Positions 18,102 through 28,356 are shown, counted from the first letter of the stretch. The stretch is DNA of 64,000 nt from Candidatus Gastranaerophilales bacterium (GCA_944322755.1 CALUPY010000009.1:1-64000), one strand, 5' to 3'. The notes: a model not told the origin generated them from the letters alone. Numbers and translations are program-made.

Positions 18102-18464
18102 ATGTTTTTCCGAAAAAAAATAGAATGTTCGCATGACAGAGTTCATCCTGATACAGATGCACAGTATTGTCCTGATTGCGGCAGGTATATAGAGAACAAA
18201 TGGTATCTGACAAGGTGTGCATGTTGTAATGTAAAAAGAAAAACGATTATTAAACATGGCGAAATACAACCACAGAGCCATTATTGTCCTAATTGCGGCG
18301 CAGAGGAGTTTAGAGTTGAACTTGTCGCTCAAATAAATTTTATCGATATAAATTTTGCAGTGCTGGTGAAAAAAATAAACGAAGAAAAATCACACAACAG
18401 ATGCCAATCTTGGGTGGAAAGACAGAGAGAACCCCTGAGGCTTTTGGGACTCAATTTGACTTGA
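18102..18464 (+). CDS. Small zinc-ribbon protein, unknown function
   Basis: 120 residues with CPDC near residue 23, CACC near 39 and CPNC near 59, all CxxC pairs that suggest two zinc-binding knuckles. An additional N-terminal CSHD may complete a ligand set. There is no membrane segment. The gene has AAGAGG about 8 nt before the ATG and lies 63 bp before tpiA. No family could be named. Confidence 0.6.
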   Translation: MFFRKKIECSHDRVHPDTDAQYCPDCGRYIENKWYLTRCACCNVKRKTIIKHGEIQPQSHYCPNCGAEEFRVELVAQINFIDINFAVLVKKINEEKSHNRCQSWVERQREPLRLLGLNLT

Positions 18465-18527
18465 TAATTTGCTTTGTTTCTACTACTATTCCAGTATACA
18501 CAGGTACAAACAAGAGGAGACAAAATT

Positions 18528-19316
18528 ATGTCAAGAAGACCCGTTATTGCAGGAAACTGGAAAATGCACAAACTGCAGTCAGAATCTGCAGAGCTTGCTA
18601 ATGCAGTTATGAAAGAATTGAAAGAAATAGACAAAGCTTTATTGCCGGAAGTCGTTATTGCTCCGGTATTTACGTCTTTGTATGCTGTTAACAAAGCTTT
18701 AACAGACTGCGGCTGCGGAAAAGTTAAGATGGCAGCACAAAATGCTTACTTTGAAACACAAGGTGCTTTCACTGGTGAAGTTTCAGTTGAAATGGTTAAA
18801 GACGCAGGTGCTGAATATGTAATCATCGGACACTCCGAAAGAAGACAGTATTTTGGTGAAACAGATGAAATGATTAACAAAAAAGCAAAAAAAATTCTTG
18901 ATTTAGGCTTAATTCCTATTATATGCTGCGGTGAATCTTTAGAGCAAAGAGAAGCCGGTGTTACAGACTCTCACATTGAGTCTCAAATCAAAGCTGCACT
19001 CAACGGACTGTCTGCAGAAGAAGTTGCTAAATCAATCATAGCTTACGAACCTATCTGGGCTATCGGAACCGGAAAAACATGTGATTCTGATGAAGCAAAC
19101 AGAGTTATCGGTATGATAAGAAACGTTGTTAAAGGAATTGCCGGTGCAAACGCAGCTGATTCTATCAGAATCCTTTACGGCGGCAGTGTTAAACCTAACA
19201 CAATCGAAGAACAGATGTCAAAATCTGACATTGACGGTGCTTTAGTGGGCGGCGCAAGCCTTACTGCTGAAAGTTTCGGTCAGATTGTCAAAGGCGCTAT
19301 GAAACAGACTGTATAA
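18528..19316 (+). CDS. tpiA: Triosephosphate isomerase
   Basis: 262 residues. It interconverts dihydroxyacetone phosphate and glyceraldehyde 3-phosphate in glycolysis. Signatures are VIAGNWKMHK (catalytic Lys), YVIIGHSERR (catalytic His), the AYEPIWAIGTGKTC loop with catalytic Glu, and ILYGGSVKP for phosphate binding. The ATG at 18528 follows AAGAGGAG; the frame extends upstream without support. A terminator follows directly. Confidence 0.98.
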   Translation: MSRRPVIAGNWKMHKLQSESAELANAVMKELKEIDKALLPEVVIAPVFTSLYAVNKALTDCGCGKVKMAAQNAYFETQGAFTGEVSVEMVKDAGAEYVIIGHSERRQYFGETDEMINKKAKKILDLGLIPIICCGESLEQREAGVTDSHIESQIKAALNGLSAEEVAKSIIAYEPIWAIGTGKTCDSDEANRVIGMIRNVVKGIAGANAADSIRILYGGSVKPNTIEEQMSKSDIDGALVGGASLTAESFGQIVKGAMKQTV

Positions 19317-19337
19317 TTAAAAACAAAAAAAAATAAA

Positions 19338-19372
19338 AAACCACTTTTCCCTCACGGGAACGGTGGTTTTTT
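19338..19372. terminator. Terminator between convergent tpiA and gmk
   Basis: CCAC-TT-TTCCC pairs with GGGAA-CG-GTGG (19341-19351 with 19356-19366) around a small loop. The hairpin is flanked by A-runs on the left and TTTTTT on the right, so it can act for tpiA and, in reverse, for gmk. Confidence 0.88.
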
Positions 19373-19428
19373 ATACTCTTTTAAACAACACAAAAACTAT
19401 TTTTAGACGGTTTAATTAAAAAACAAGG

Positions 19429-19992
19429 TCAGCTATATATAATTTTCTTCAGTTCTTCAACAGCCTGCTCAAGATTATCATTCACTATTTTATAGTCATA
19501 TCTTTCAGAACATTCTAGTTCTCTATATGCTTCATGTAGTCTGTTTTGTATGGCTGTTTCATCTTCTGTATTTCTGCCTCTGAGACGATGTTCAAGCTCT
19601 TCAAGTGAAGGGGGCATTATAAAAATCAAAACAGCCTCCGGTTTTTTTTCTTTTATTTGAAAAGCACCCCGCGTTTCTATTTCCAAGATAACATTTTTAC
19701 CCTCTGAGAGTTTTTTTTCTACATAAGCTTCTTTTGTGCCGTAAAAATTTCCGTTAAATTCTGCCCATTCCAAAAATTCGTTATTATCCGCAGCTTTTTT
19801 AAATTCTTCTTTAGTTATAAAAAAGTAATTTACACCATCGAGTTCACCCGGTCTTGGTTTTCTGGTTGTTGCTGATATTGAAAGTTCAATTTGTGGATTT
19901 TTGTCCAGAAAAACTTTCAATAATGTACCTTTACCCACGCCCGAACAGCCGGAAATAACAAATAATTTTCCTTTTTCTTTTCCCTTTTTCAT
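19429..19992 (-). CDS. gmk: Guanylate kinase
   Basis: 187 residues. It phosphorylates GMP to GDP with ATP. The P-loop is SGCSGVGKGT (residues 14-23), followed by the GMP-binding ISATTRKPRPGELDGVNYFF segment and the LEIETRGAFQIK region. RLRGRNTEDE is the lid Arg segment. There is no Shine-Dalgarno; TATAAT lies 8 nt before the ATG, suggesting a leaderless or nearly leaderless mRNA. Confidence 0.96.
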   Translation of the reverse strand: MKKGKEKGKLFVISGCSGVGKGTLLKVFLDKNPQIELSISATTRKPRPGELDGVNYFFITKEEFKKAADNNEFLEWAEFNGNFYGTKEAYVEKKLSEGKNVILEIETRGAFQIKEKKPEAVLIFIMPPSLEELEHRLRGRNTEDETAIQNRLHEAYRELECSERYDYKIVNDNLEQAVEELKKIIYS

Positions 19993-20000
19993 AATTAAAA

Positions 20001-20029
20001 ATTATACAATAATAAGAAAAAATATCCAA
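20001..20029 (-). promoter_or_regulatory. gmk promoter adjoining the start codon
   Basis: On the minus strand TTGGAT (20029-20024), a 17-nt spacer and TATAAT (20006-20001) precede the gmk ATG by 8 nt. The predicted transcript begins one or two bases before the ATG. Confidence 0.5.
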
Positions 20030-20222
20030 AACGGAAAAAAGAAAAATCTTTAACTGCATACTATACGTAGATTTTTCCTGTATTTTTAAAACAACATTAT
20101 AAATATTAATAAATAAAAAAGTCTAAACGGAAATATCATTAATATTTTTTTTAAACAAATCTGTTATAGTTGGAAATTGTTAAGAACCTAATAAAGAAAA
20201 AACAATAAGGGAAAGCACAGAC

Positions 20223-20636
20223 ATGATTATAGAAACAAAGACAACAACCGAACACTTTACAGATTTGAACAAAACATTATTAAAAATAATAAAAGAATTA
20301 TATCCGGATATAAAAAACAAAAAAATACTCCTGAACACTTCTTTTGACCACAACATTTTCGTAAATATTGAAGAAGAAAAACTTGAACAGCTTTTACCCG
20401 CTGCTTTTCGCTGGCTAATCAACTTGTCTCCGGAAAAAAGTCATATTGTTATTAATACAGACACAACAGAAAACAATCATATTCTAAAAATCAAAAACAA
20501 CCGGATAAAAGAAAAAATATCAACAGATGACTTTAACATTGCAAACAAGGACTTCATTGAGAAAAAAGAGATTAATCTAATAGAAAATAACAAAATCGGG
20601 AATTATATAGAACTGTCTTTCCCTTTGATTAATTAA
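20223..20636 (+). CDS. Hypothetical 137-residue protein, possibly a degenerate HATPase fold
   Basis: Not recognised with confidence. AAGGGA lies upstream of the ATG. The centre (VNIEEEKLEQLLPAAFRWLI, then a short beta pair and LKIKNN) loosely resembles the N-box helix and following strands of histidine-kinase-type ATP-binding domains. The G boxes are missing and the conserved Asn is not in place. It is Lys-, Asn- and Ile-rich, like its surroundings. It lies between gmk and rpmI with about 120 bp of leader before rpmI. Confidence 0.5.
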   Translation: MIIETKTTTEHFTDLNKTLLKIIKELYPDIKNKKILLNTSFDHNIFVNIEEEKLEQLLPAAFRWLINLSPEKSHIVINTDTTENNHILKIKNNRIKEKISTDDFNIANKDFIEKKEINLIENNKIGNYIELSFPLIN

Positions 20637-20639
20637 TAA

Positions 20640-20758
20640 AAATTAACATGCCTTGCATGAAAACCTTTAGGGTTGTACAATACATGTGCTATGGACATAC
20701 TATGGACGGCATGTCATAGGTGTTCTTAAATTCTAACTAGTAAAAAGGAGAATAAACT
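20640..20758 (+). promoter_or_regulatory. Candidate structured leader of rpmI-rplT
   Basis: About 120 nt precede rpmI. They contain AACC/GGTT (around 20663-20674) and a second imperfect hairpin CTATGGACAT with ATGTCATAG (20689-20698 with 20711-20719). Ribosomal L20 leaders occur at this place in many bacteria as an autoregulatory RNA. infC is not next to the pair here. The structure is a reading by eye only. Confidence 0.35.
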
Positions 20759-20968
20759 ATGCCAAAAATGAAAACACACCGCGCAGCGGCTAAACGCTAC
20801 AAAGTGACTGCCAGCGGCAAAATTATGCGTCAGAGCGCAGGCAAAAAACACTTGCTTCAACACAAGTCTATCAGCAGAAAAAGAAGACTGACAGGTATGA
20901 CTGAAGTGTCATCATGCAATTTAGATTTGATATCTAAAGAGTTACCTTACAAGAAGTATTCAAGATAG
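20759..20968 (+). CDS. rpmI: 50S ribosomal protein L35
   Basis: 69 residues, very basic. The signature [20 protein letters not shown] and the KKHLLQHKS stretch identify L35 (bL35). AAAAGGAG precedes the ATG. It is followed 14 bp later by rplT, the usual bacterial pairing, but infC, normally first in this operon, is absent from the window. Confidence 0.97.
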   Translation: MPKMKTHRAAAKRYKVTASGKIMRQSAGKKHLLQHKSISRKRRLTGMTEVSSCNLDLISKELPYKKYSR

Positions 20969-20982
20969 GAAAGGGTTGAACA

Positions 20983-21339
20983 ATGAGAGTAAAACGCGGT
21001 AATGTCTTAAGAAAAAGACACAAAAAAATATTAAAACTAGCTAAAGGCTTTAAAGGCGCAAGAAGTAGAATATTCAAGGTTGCTAACACAGCCGTAATGA
21101 AAAAACTGAAATATCAGTACAGAGACAGACGTCATCTGAAAAGAAATATGCGCCGTCTCTGGATTGTAAGAATAAATGCAGCTGTCAGAGCATATGGTTT
21201 GAGCTATTCAAAATTCATGAATGCTTTGAAAAAATCAGAAATTGCTGTTAACAGAAAAATGTTAGCAGAAATGGCAGTTAATGAGCCTGATGCATTTTCA
21301 GTTATTGTAGAAACAGCTAAAGCAAAAATTTCTGCATAA
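20983..21339 (+). CDS. rplT: 50S ribosomal protein L20
   Basis: 118 residues, the standard length. L20 (bL20) binds 23S rRNA early in large-subunit assembly and in many species represses its own operon. Signatures are [20 protein letters not shown] near the start, then [29 protein letters not shown], and [17 protein letters not shown] strong terminator follows. Confidence 0.98.
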   Translation: MRVKRGNVLRKRHKKILKLAKGFKGARSRIFKVANTAVMKKLKYQYRDRRHLKRNMRRLWIVRINAAVRAYGLSYSKFMNALKKSEIAVNRKMLAEMAVNEPDAFSVIVETAKAKISA

Positions 21340-21358
21340 TTACAAAAAATCAATAAAA

Positions 21359-21387
21359 AGCCTCTGTCCAAAACAGGGGCTTTTTTG
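21359..21387 (+). terminator. rplT terminator
   Basis: GCCTCTGT (21360-21367) pairs with ACAGGGGC (21373-21380), followed by six Ts. The next gene's -10 box begins one base after the T-run. Confidence 0.9.
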
Positions 21388-21402
21388 TATAATGTATATA
21401 TG
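21388..21402 (+). promoter_or_regulatory. -10 box six nt before ATG (probable leaderless start)
   Basis: TATAAT at 21388-21393 follows the rplT terminator T-run and precedes the ATG at 21400 by six bases (GTATAT). There is no Shine-Dalgarno and only a poor -35 (TGTCCA). Confidence 0.45.
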
Positions 21403-21936
21403 AAAAAATTATTTTTGTTTTTTATTTTAAATATGATGTTTATTCTGCCGGTCTGTTCAATGACACTGACTGGCAGCGCCGAGTATAATGTTGAAAGTGC
21501 AAAAACAGAAGCATTTCACGGTGTAAGATATTCTATCAGTAGAAATGATCTTTCAAATTTTTTAAAAGACCCAAATTACATACAGAATTACACATATGTA
21601 CTCAGAGGAAAAACAAAAATTCAAGACAGAACACTTGCTTCTTTTTCTGATGGAACTTATGGTGTAAGATATGACAACGATCCTTATCACAACTATTATT
21701 ATGACAACCGCGGAAACCTCTTTAAGGTAGATGTTCTGGACAAGCCGCAAAATGAATACCCGCACAGGTCAGTTGCATACAATGAAAAAGGGAATATCAT
21801 TAATTCAACTTTTGTTGTCTCTAAAGATGAGCAGTATATTTTCAATTCTCAAAGAAAACTTGTCGGTCATTGGGTCGGGAAATACTGTTACGACGCAAAC
21901 AATCGTATTCAAATGACAAGAGAATACTCAAAATAA
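21400..21936 (+). CDS. Secreted protein of unknown function
   Basis: 178 residues from the ATG at 21400. The N-terminus (KKLFLFFILNMMFILPVCS) is a clear signal peptide, possibly cleaved after CS. The body is rich in Tyr, Asn and Asp, with repeated short strands such as YNEKGNIINS and FNSQRKLVG. This is faintly like antitoxin- or Rhs-type repeat strands, but not enough to name a family. The stop overlaps the birA ATG by one base (TAATG), so birA translation is probably coupled. Confidence 0.65.
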   Translation: MKKLFLFFILNMMFILPVCSMTLTGSAEYNVESAKTEAFHGVRYSISRNDLSNFLKDPNYIQNYTYVLRGKTKIQDRTLASFSDGTYGVRYDNDPYHNYYYDNRGNLFKVDVLDKPQNEYPHRSVAYNEKGNIINSTFVVSKDEQYIFNSQRKLVGHWVGKYCYDANNRIQMTREYSK

Positions 21937-22646
21937 TGTATAAATTAATAGAACTAGAAACAGTAAATTCGACAAATAATTTCGCAAAAGAAAACATAAA
22001 CCAGCTTTCAGACAAAACCATAATTTCAGCAAAAACCCAAACCAATGGATACGGCAGGTTTCGAAGAAAATGGATATCAGATATTCCGGAAAACATTTAC
22101 CTTTCAATTATTTTAAAACCGGCAGACACAAAGAACATAATAAACTTGACCCAGTATTTATGCGTTATTCTTTGCAAAACACTGGAGGATTATGAAATAA
22201 AACCTGAAATAAAATGGCCGAACGACGTTCTGGTTAACGGGAAAAAAATCTCAGGGGTTTTGTGTGAATGCGTTAACAAAAATAATATAATACTCGGCAT
22301 GGGCGTAAATTTAAATATAGAACAAAAAAATATTGAACAAATATCACAGCCAGCTACATCACTAAATCTAGAAATAGGCAAAAAAGTAAACAAAAAAATT
22401 TTTCAGAAAAAACTTTTGAACAATTTTTTTACAAAATATGAAACTTTTCTTAAAGAGGGTTTTGTTTTTATAAAAAATGATTACGTAAAAAGGACATGTT
22501 TTCTTGGAAAAACTATTTTTGTCAGCAACAAACAAGACAAAAAGACAGAATACTTTGCAAAATCAATTGACCACGATGGTGCACTTGTTGTTTTAGATAA
22601 ACTAAAAAAAGAACTAAAAATTCTTTCCGGAGACATTACATATTAA
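21936..22646 (+). CDS. birA: Biotin-protein ligase (catalytic domain only)
   Basis: 236 residues. It joins biotin via biotinyl-AMP to the carrier lysine of acetyl-CoA carboxylase. The core motifs are STNNFAKE, GYGRFRRKWISD (the biotin-binding GRGRxGRxW loop, here with variation), IKWPNDVLVNGKKISGVLCE and ILGMGVNLN. There is no N-terminal HTH, so this is a class I ligase without repressor function. The start ATG at 21936 overlaps the upstream stop. It runs convergently into the ABC ATPase gene with a 4-nt overlap. Confidence 0.92.
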   Translation: MYKLIELETVNSTNNFAKENINQLSDKTIISAKTQTNGYGRFRRKWISDIPENIYLSIILKPADTKNIINLTQYLCVILCKTLEDYEIKPEIKWPNDVLVNGKKISGVLCECVNKNNIILGMGVNLNIEQKNIEQISQPATSLNLEIGKKVNKKIFQKKLLNNFFTKYETFLKEGFVFIKNDYVKRTCFLGKTIFVSNKQDKKTEYFAKSIDHDGALVVLDKLKKELKILSGDITY

Positions 22647-23596
22647 TATAACCAGCAGTCCGCAGTCGAACCATCCGTAAAAGCTTTTCTCTGGGGATAT
22701 TTTTTTTGACAAACATCCATAGACTTCTTGCATCTAGGATAAAAAGGACAGCCTGAAATTATTTCTGTTAAAGAAGGAGGCTGCCCCTCTATTGTTTCTA
22801 TGTGATTAGAATTTATGTCCAGTATAACCTTTAGCAATGCCTGAGTATATGGATGTTTGGGATTTTTAAACAACGTTTCTTTTGCTGCAAATTCAACAAT
22901 ATGACCTGCATACATAACAGCAATTTTATCAGCATATTGGGATACTATACCTAAATCGTGCGTAATCAAAATCATAGACAGATTGTTTTTTTCTTTTACT
23001 TCTTTTAACAAATCCATAATCTGCGCCTGAACAGTAACGTCCAGTGCAGTTGTTGGCTCATCTGCTATTATTATTTCAGCCCTGCAGGCAAGTGCCATAG
23101 CAATAATCACACGCTGTTTCATTCCTCCAGAAAACTCATGAGGATACGCTTTTAGTTTCTCCTTTGCATCCGGTATTTTTACCATCTCCAGCGCATCTAC
23201 CGCCAGTCTTTCAGCTTCTTTTCCTTTAACTCCCTGATGAAGCTCAATAATCTCTAAAAGCTGATTACCAACTGTATACAATGGGTTTAGAGATGTCATC
23301 GGGTCCTGTGGGATTAAAGCTATTTTTTTTCCCCTGATTTTTTGCATTTGTTTTTCTGTCAAATTTAGCAAATTCTGACCGTCATAATAAACTTCACCTG
23401 AAGTTATTTTGCTATTTTCAGGAAGAAGCCTTAAGACAGACATAGTAGAAATTGTCTTACCGCATCCTGACTCTCCGACAATAGAAAGTGTTTCCCCTTT
23501 TTTAAGTTCAAAAGAAACATCATGCACTGCCTCAACAAAACCGTCAAGAAAATTAAAACCAATACTTAAATTTTTTACTTTTAAAATAGAACTCAC
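22643..23596 (-). CDS. Oligopeptide/dipeptide ABC transporter ATPase (OppD/DppD type)
   Basis: 317 residues. Walker A is GESGCGKT, the Q-loop is LIPQDPMTSLNP, the signature is FSGGMKQRVIIAMAL, Walker B is IIIADEPTTALD, and the H-loop is ILITHD. The C-terminal oligopeptide_HPY region (Cys-rich, GCPFYPRCKK and CQKKYP) is diagnostic of the OppD/DppD/NikD group. Permease, OppF and binding-protein genes are not adjacent, so the transporter is split or the gene has been recruited. It starts with GTG, overlapping the dapF stop by one base (TAGTG). Confidence 0.93.
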   Translation of the reverse strand: MSSILKVKNLSIGFNFLDGFVEAVHDVSFELKKGETLSIVGESGCGKTISTMSVLRLLPENSKITSGEVYYDGQNLLNLTEKQMQKIRGKKIALIPQDPMTSLNPLYTVGNQLLEIIELHQGVKGKEAERLAVDALEMVKIPDAKEKLKAYPHEFSGGMKQRVIIAMALACRAEIIIADEPTTALDVTVQAQIMDLLKEVKEKNNLSMILITHDLGIVSQYADKIAVMYAGHIVEFAAKETLFKNPKHPYTQALLKVILDINSNHIETIEGQPPSLTEIISGCPFYPRCKKSMDVCQKKYPQRKAFTDGSTADCWLY

Positions 23597-24441
23597 TAGA
23601 CAGAAACCACACCTTCAAATGAATAATCTGCACTACCTGTCATAAATACATCAAAATTTGAGTTTTGTGAATTACCTTCCCATTCAATTGTCAAACATCC
23701 ACCCGGAAGATGCACTTTTACTGTCTTATCACAAAATCCGTTTAATATAGCAGCCACAGCACTCGCACAGGCTCCTGTTCCACAGGCAAGCGTAATACCG
23801 CAGCCTCTCTCCCATACATCAACGGTTATTTCGTTTTTTGACAAAATTTTCACAAATTCTACATTTGTTTTTTCAGGAAAAAGTTCATGGTGCTCAAGAG
23901 CATATCCGTATTCAAGAGCTTCTGTTTTTGCATCACCATCAGTAAAAATCACACAATGAGGATTGCCCATGCTGACAGCATTAACAACAAACTCTTTATT
24001 TTTTGCAGAAAGCTTACAGTTTAAACTCTTCTCTCCTTTGAACGGAATTTTTGAGGGTTCAAGAACAGGCTTTGACATATTCACTTTAACCTGATTATCC
24101 TCTAAAAGTTCAGGAACTATTATACCTGCACCTGTTTTTACAGAAAATTTCTTTTTATCAACAAGTTTGTTATCATAAACAAATCTGGCAAAACATCTCA
24201 TGCCATTTCCGCACATCTGCGCAGTTGAACCGTCAGACTGATAAAACAACCAGCCCAAATCAGAATCAGTTTCATTTTTAGTCGGAATAAATATCCCGTC
24301 AGCACCTATTCCAAAACGTCTGTCGCAAAGCTTTACAGCCATTTGTGGAAATTTATCTTTAACTTTTTCAAACTCTTCAGGCGTAACTAGAATAAAATCA
24401 TTACCCAGTCCCTGCATTTTTGTAAATTTTATTTTTGGCAT
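23596..24441 (-). CDS. dapF: Diaminopimelate epimerase
   Basis: 281 residues. It converts LL- to meso-diaminopimelate for lysine and peptidoglycan. The two catalytic cysteines are in AQMCGNGMRCFARF (near residue 77) and TLACGTGACASAV (near 216). The N-terminus KFTKMQGLGNDFILV and GNPHCVIF also match. It is followed directly by the ABC ATPase gene. meso-DAP cross-linked peptidoglycan is implied. Confidence 0.97.
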   Translation of the reverse strand: MPKIKFTKMQGLGNDFILVTPEEFEKVKDKFPQMAVKLCDRRFGIGADGIFIPTKNETDSDLGWLFYQSDGSTAQMCGNGMRCFARFVYDNKLVDKKKFSVKTGAGIIVPELLEDNQVKVNMSKPVLEPSKIPFKGEKSLNCKLSAKNKEFVVNAVSMGNPHCVIFTDGDAKTEALEYGYALEHHELFPEKTNVEFVKILSKNEITVDVWERGCGITLACGTGACASAVAAILNGFCDKTVKVHLPGGCLTIEWEGNSQNSNFDVFMTGSADYSFEGVVSV

Positions 24442-24479
24442 AACAAACCTCTTGATTTTTTATTCATTATTTTAGCACA

Positions 24480-24503
24480 AAATCAGGCACAAAGCCTGAT
24501 TTT
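24480..24503 (-). terminator. glnA/dapF intergenic hairpin
   Basis: AAATCAGGC (24480-24488) pairs with GCCTGATTT (24494-24502) across a 5-nt loop. On the minus strand it is followed by a short T-rich stretch. It lies just after the glnA stop on the plus-strand side, upstream of dapF. The T-run is weak, so this may be an inverted repeat in the dapF leader rather than a strong terminator. Confidence 0.5.
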
Positions 24504-24525
24504 ATACATATTACGAAAAAGAAGA

Positions 24526-25893
24526 TTAGTATCGTTCAAGATATTTATCCAGCTCCCACTGTGAAACGAAAATTCTAAAATCATCCCACTCTTTGTATTT
24601 TGATGTTAAAAATTCGTGGAAAATATGTTCTCCGAGTGCTGATTTTACTACATCATTTTTTTCCATACACTGTAAAGCTTCGAGCAAACTTCCGGGAAGC
24701 GTATCTATTTTGTTTCTTTTTCTTTCTTTATCTGTCATATCATAAATATTATGTTCAACAGGAAGCACCGGTTCTTTTCTGTTTTTTACGCCGTCAATAG
24801 CTGACTGAAGAATAACAGCAAGTGCAAGATAGGGATTGCAGCTCGGATCAGGAGAACGTAACTCAACTCTTGTTGCGTTTCCTCTTTTTGCCGGAACACG
24901 AATCAAAGCGCTTCTGTTTGCATTAGACCACGCAAGATACACAGGTGCTTCATATCCCGGAACCAGTCTTTTATAGCTGTTTACCAGAGGATTTGTGACA
25001 GCAGTAAATGCTTTCACATTATCAAGCAATCCTCCAATAACCCAAAGAGCCTCTTGAGAAAGCTGATATGTTCTTGTTTCGTCAAAAAATACATTTTTAC
25101 CATCTTTAAATAGTGAAATATTGCAATGCATACCAGAACCATTTATACCAAAAACGGGTTTGGGCATAAACGTTGCATGCAAACCGTATTTTGCTGCCAC
25201 AGCTTTAACTGCATAACGGAAAGAAACAACATTATCTGCAGTTGTCAATGTATCAGCATATTTGAAATCAATTTCATGTTGCCCCTGAGCTACTTCATGG
25301 TGGCTTGCTTCTATTTCAAACCCCATATTCTGCAGTGTATGAACAATATCACTTCTAATATCTTCACCCAAATCATCCGGCCCTACGTCATAATAACCGG
25401 CTTTGTCATGAGTAAGAGTAGTCGCCTTGCTGTCTTCATCTCTTTTAAATAAGAAAAATTCAGCTTCGGGGCCTACGTTCATGATAAAACCCAAGTCCTG
25501 TGCTTCTTTTATAACTCTTTTAAGATTACATCTCGGGCAGCCTTCAAAAGGTGTTCCGTCTGCATTGTGAATATCACAGATAATTCTTGCAACATTGCTT
25601 CCATCATCTTTGCTTCTCCATGGCAAAATAGAAAAAGTTTTTCTGTCCGGGTAAAAATACATATCAGATGTTTCTATATTTCTAAATCCTTTTATTGATG
25701 AACCGTCAAGCATCAGTTCATTGTTCAAAACTTTATCAATCTGCACTGATGGTACGGCCATATTTTTTACCTGACCGTTAATATCGACAAACTGCAGACG
25801 TATAAACTGTACATTGTTCTCTTTTACCAGTCTTTTTATCTCTTCTTTTGAAAGTTCTTTTGCATGTTCCGGAATGTAATTTACAGGGCTCAT
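24526..25893 (-). CDS. glnA: Glutamine synthetase, type I
   Basis: 455 residues. It forms glutamine from glutamate, ammonia and ATP as a dodecamer. The N-terminal beta-grasp reads VQFIRLQFVDINGQVKNMAV, and the latch and active-site segments include LDGSSIKGF, GPEAEFFLF, NGSGMHCNIS and RSALIRVPA. The length and the C-terminal NIYDMTDKERKR segment fit the GSI-alpha type, without the NLYDLP adenylylation site, so control is more likely by feedback or transcription. The start is the ATG at 25893, with GAGG five bases upstream. Confidence 0.97.
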   Translation of the reverse strand: MSPVNYIPEHAKELSKEEIKRLVKENNVQFIRLQFVDINGQVKNMAVPSVQIDKVLNNELMLDGSSIKGFRNIETSDMYFYPDRKTFSILPWRSKDDGSNVARIICDIHNADGTPFEGCPRCNLKRVIKEAQDLGFIMNVGPEAEFFLFKRDEDSKATTLTHDKAGYYDVGPDDLGEDIRSDIVHTLQNMGFEIEASHHEVAQGQHEIDFKYADTLTTADNVVSFRYAVKAVAAKYGLHATFMPKPVFGINGSGMHCNISLFKDGKNVFFDETRTYQLSQEALWVIGGLLDNVKAFTAVTNPLVNSYKRLVPGYEAPVYLAWSNANRSALIRVPAKRGNATRVELRSPDPSCNPYLALAVILQSAIDGVKNRKEPVLPVEHNIYDMTDKERKRNKIDTLPGSLLEALQCMEKNDVVKSALGEHIFHEFLTSKYKEWDDFRIFVSQWELDKYLERY

Positions 25894-26005
25894 CAAATCC
25901 TCGCTATTCTTTTATGTAATGACTAACTAATATATAAAACTATTATCGAATTTTTGGTTTTTAAAGTCAAACATAACAGTATTTCGACACAAACAGCCGT
26001 TGAAA

Positions 26006-26050
26006 AAATTTAAACAAAAACATAAAAAGCTTTTGTTTTTGTTTAAATTT
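26006..26050. promoter_or_regulatory. 16-bp perfect inverted repeat upstream of glnA
   Basis: AAATTTAAACAAAAAC (26006-26021) is exactly complementary to GTTTTTGTTTAAATTT (26035-26050), with a 13-nt loop. It lies 113 bp upstream of glnA and about 100 bp beyond the stop of the small membrane gene at 26149. On the minus strand a short T-run follows, so it may terminate the membrane gene or act as an AT-rich operator for glnA. The 250 bp around it hold no gene. Confidence 0.6.
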
Positions 26051-26148
26051 CTTTTTTAGAATATATTTTTTTAACGTGTAATAAAAAAATTTTTATAAAA
26101 AAATACAAAACTTTTATTTAAAAAATTTTTCTTTACAAACTTAATATA

Positions 26149-26430
26149 TCAATTTTTTTCTTTTCTCATATAACAAAAACATCTCAAATATTCCAGTTGT
26201 ATTGCAATTGCCGGAATCAAAAAGAAAAAAACAGCAATCATTTTTATGGTCACATAACTCTGAAAAATAACGAGTCTTGCTTGCTCCGGAGTAACCTTAA
26301 AAATAACCTGGCACAAATCTGTAATTGCATCAGTATTAAAATAATAAATAACGTGACCGATTATCATAAACAAAAGCGTAAATAAAAAACATTTAAACAA
26401 TATATTTCGTACACGTTTTGCCTGTTCCAT
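26149..26430 (-). CDS. Small two-pass membrane protein, unknown
   Basis: 93 residues with two strongly hydrophobic segments (about 13-31 and 62-82), separated by a polar loop containing TDLCQVIFKVTPEQAR, and a basic C-terminus. AAGGA lies before the ATG. No family was recognised. It lies between atpC and glnA on the same strand. Given the neighbouring F1 genes an association with ATP synthase is conceivable, but nothing in the sequence supports it. Confidence 0.6.
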   Translation of the reverse strand: MEQAKRVRNILFKCFLFTLLFMIIGHVIYYFNTDAITDLCQVIFKVTPEQARLVIFQSYVTIKMIAVFFFLIPAIAIQLEYLRCFCYMRKEKN

Positions 26431-26502
26431 AATAAAAATCCTTTTTTTTAGTTTTATTATGTATTATGACAAAATTTCAAAACAAAAAAATTGTCCGAAA
26501 TA

Positions 26503-26907
26503 CTAATGTTTCATTGCAGCTTTAAGTCTTGCCATTGCTTTTGCCAGAGCGATTTGGGCACGGGCTGTATCAACTTCTACATCATGAGAGCCGAGTCTGG
26601 CTTCCGCTCTTTCTTTTGCTGCCTTTGCTCTGGTAACATCAATATCAGAACCTCGTTCAGCCATGTCAGTCAAAATTATTGCCTGATTGTCTTTAAACTG
26701 AAAAATTCCGCCCATTGTTGCAAAAAGTTCTGACTCTCCGTCTTTTTCTATTTTAGTAACTCCTATATCAAGAGCACTCATAAAAGGCTGGTGGTCAGGC
26801 AAAATACCAAATTCACCATCAACGCTTCTTGAATAAATAGCGTCAACATCTTCATTCAGAACTTCTTTTTCGTGTGTAATAATTTTCAGATTTATTTTTT
26901 TTGACAT
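26503..26907 (-). CDS. atpC: F1F0 ATP synthase epsilon subunit
   Basis: 134 residues. The N-terminal beta-sandwich is recognisable: LKIITHEKEVLNEDVDAIY, GEFGILPDHQPFMSALDIG, and GGIFQFKDNQAIILTDMAER. The C-terminal helical hairpin is Ala-rich (ARAQIALAKAMARLKAAMKH). Epsilon couples the gamma stalk to the c-ring and can inhibit hydrolysis. It lies 24 bp after atpD, with GGAGAG before the start. Confidence 0.95.
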   Translation of the reverse strand: MSKKINLKIITHEKEVLNEDVDAIYSRSVDGEFGILPDHQPFMSALDIGVTKIEKDGESELFATMGGIFQFKDNQAIILTDMAERGSDIDVTRAKAAKERAEARLGSHDVEVDTARAQIALAKAMARLKAAMKH

Positions 26908-26931
26908 ATTTTTTTATCTCTCCGGATTTTA

Positions 26932-28356
<1,425 letters not shown>

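Noticed and set aside
22643-23596. Complete oligopeptide transporter operon
   Set aside because: Only the OppD-like ATPase is here; neighbours are birA and dapF.
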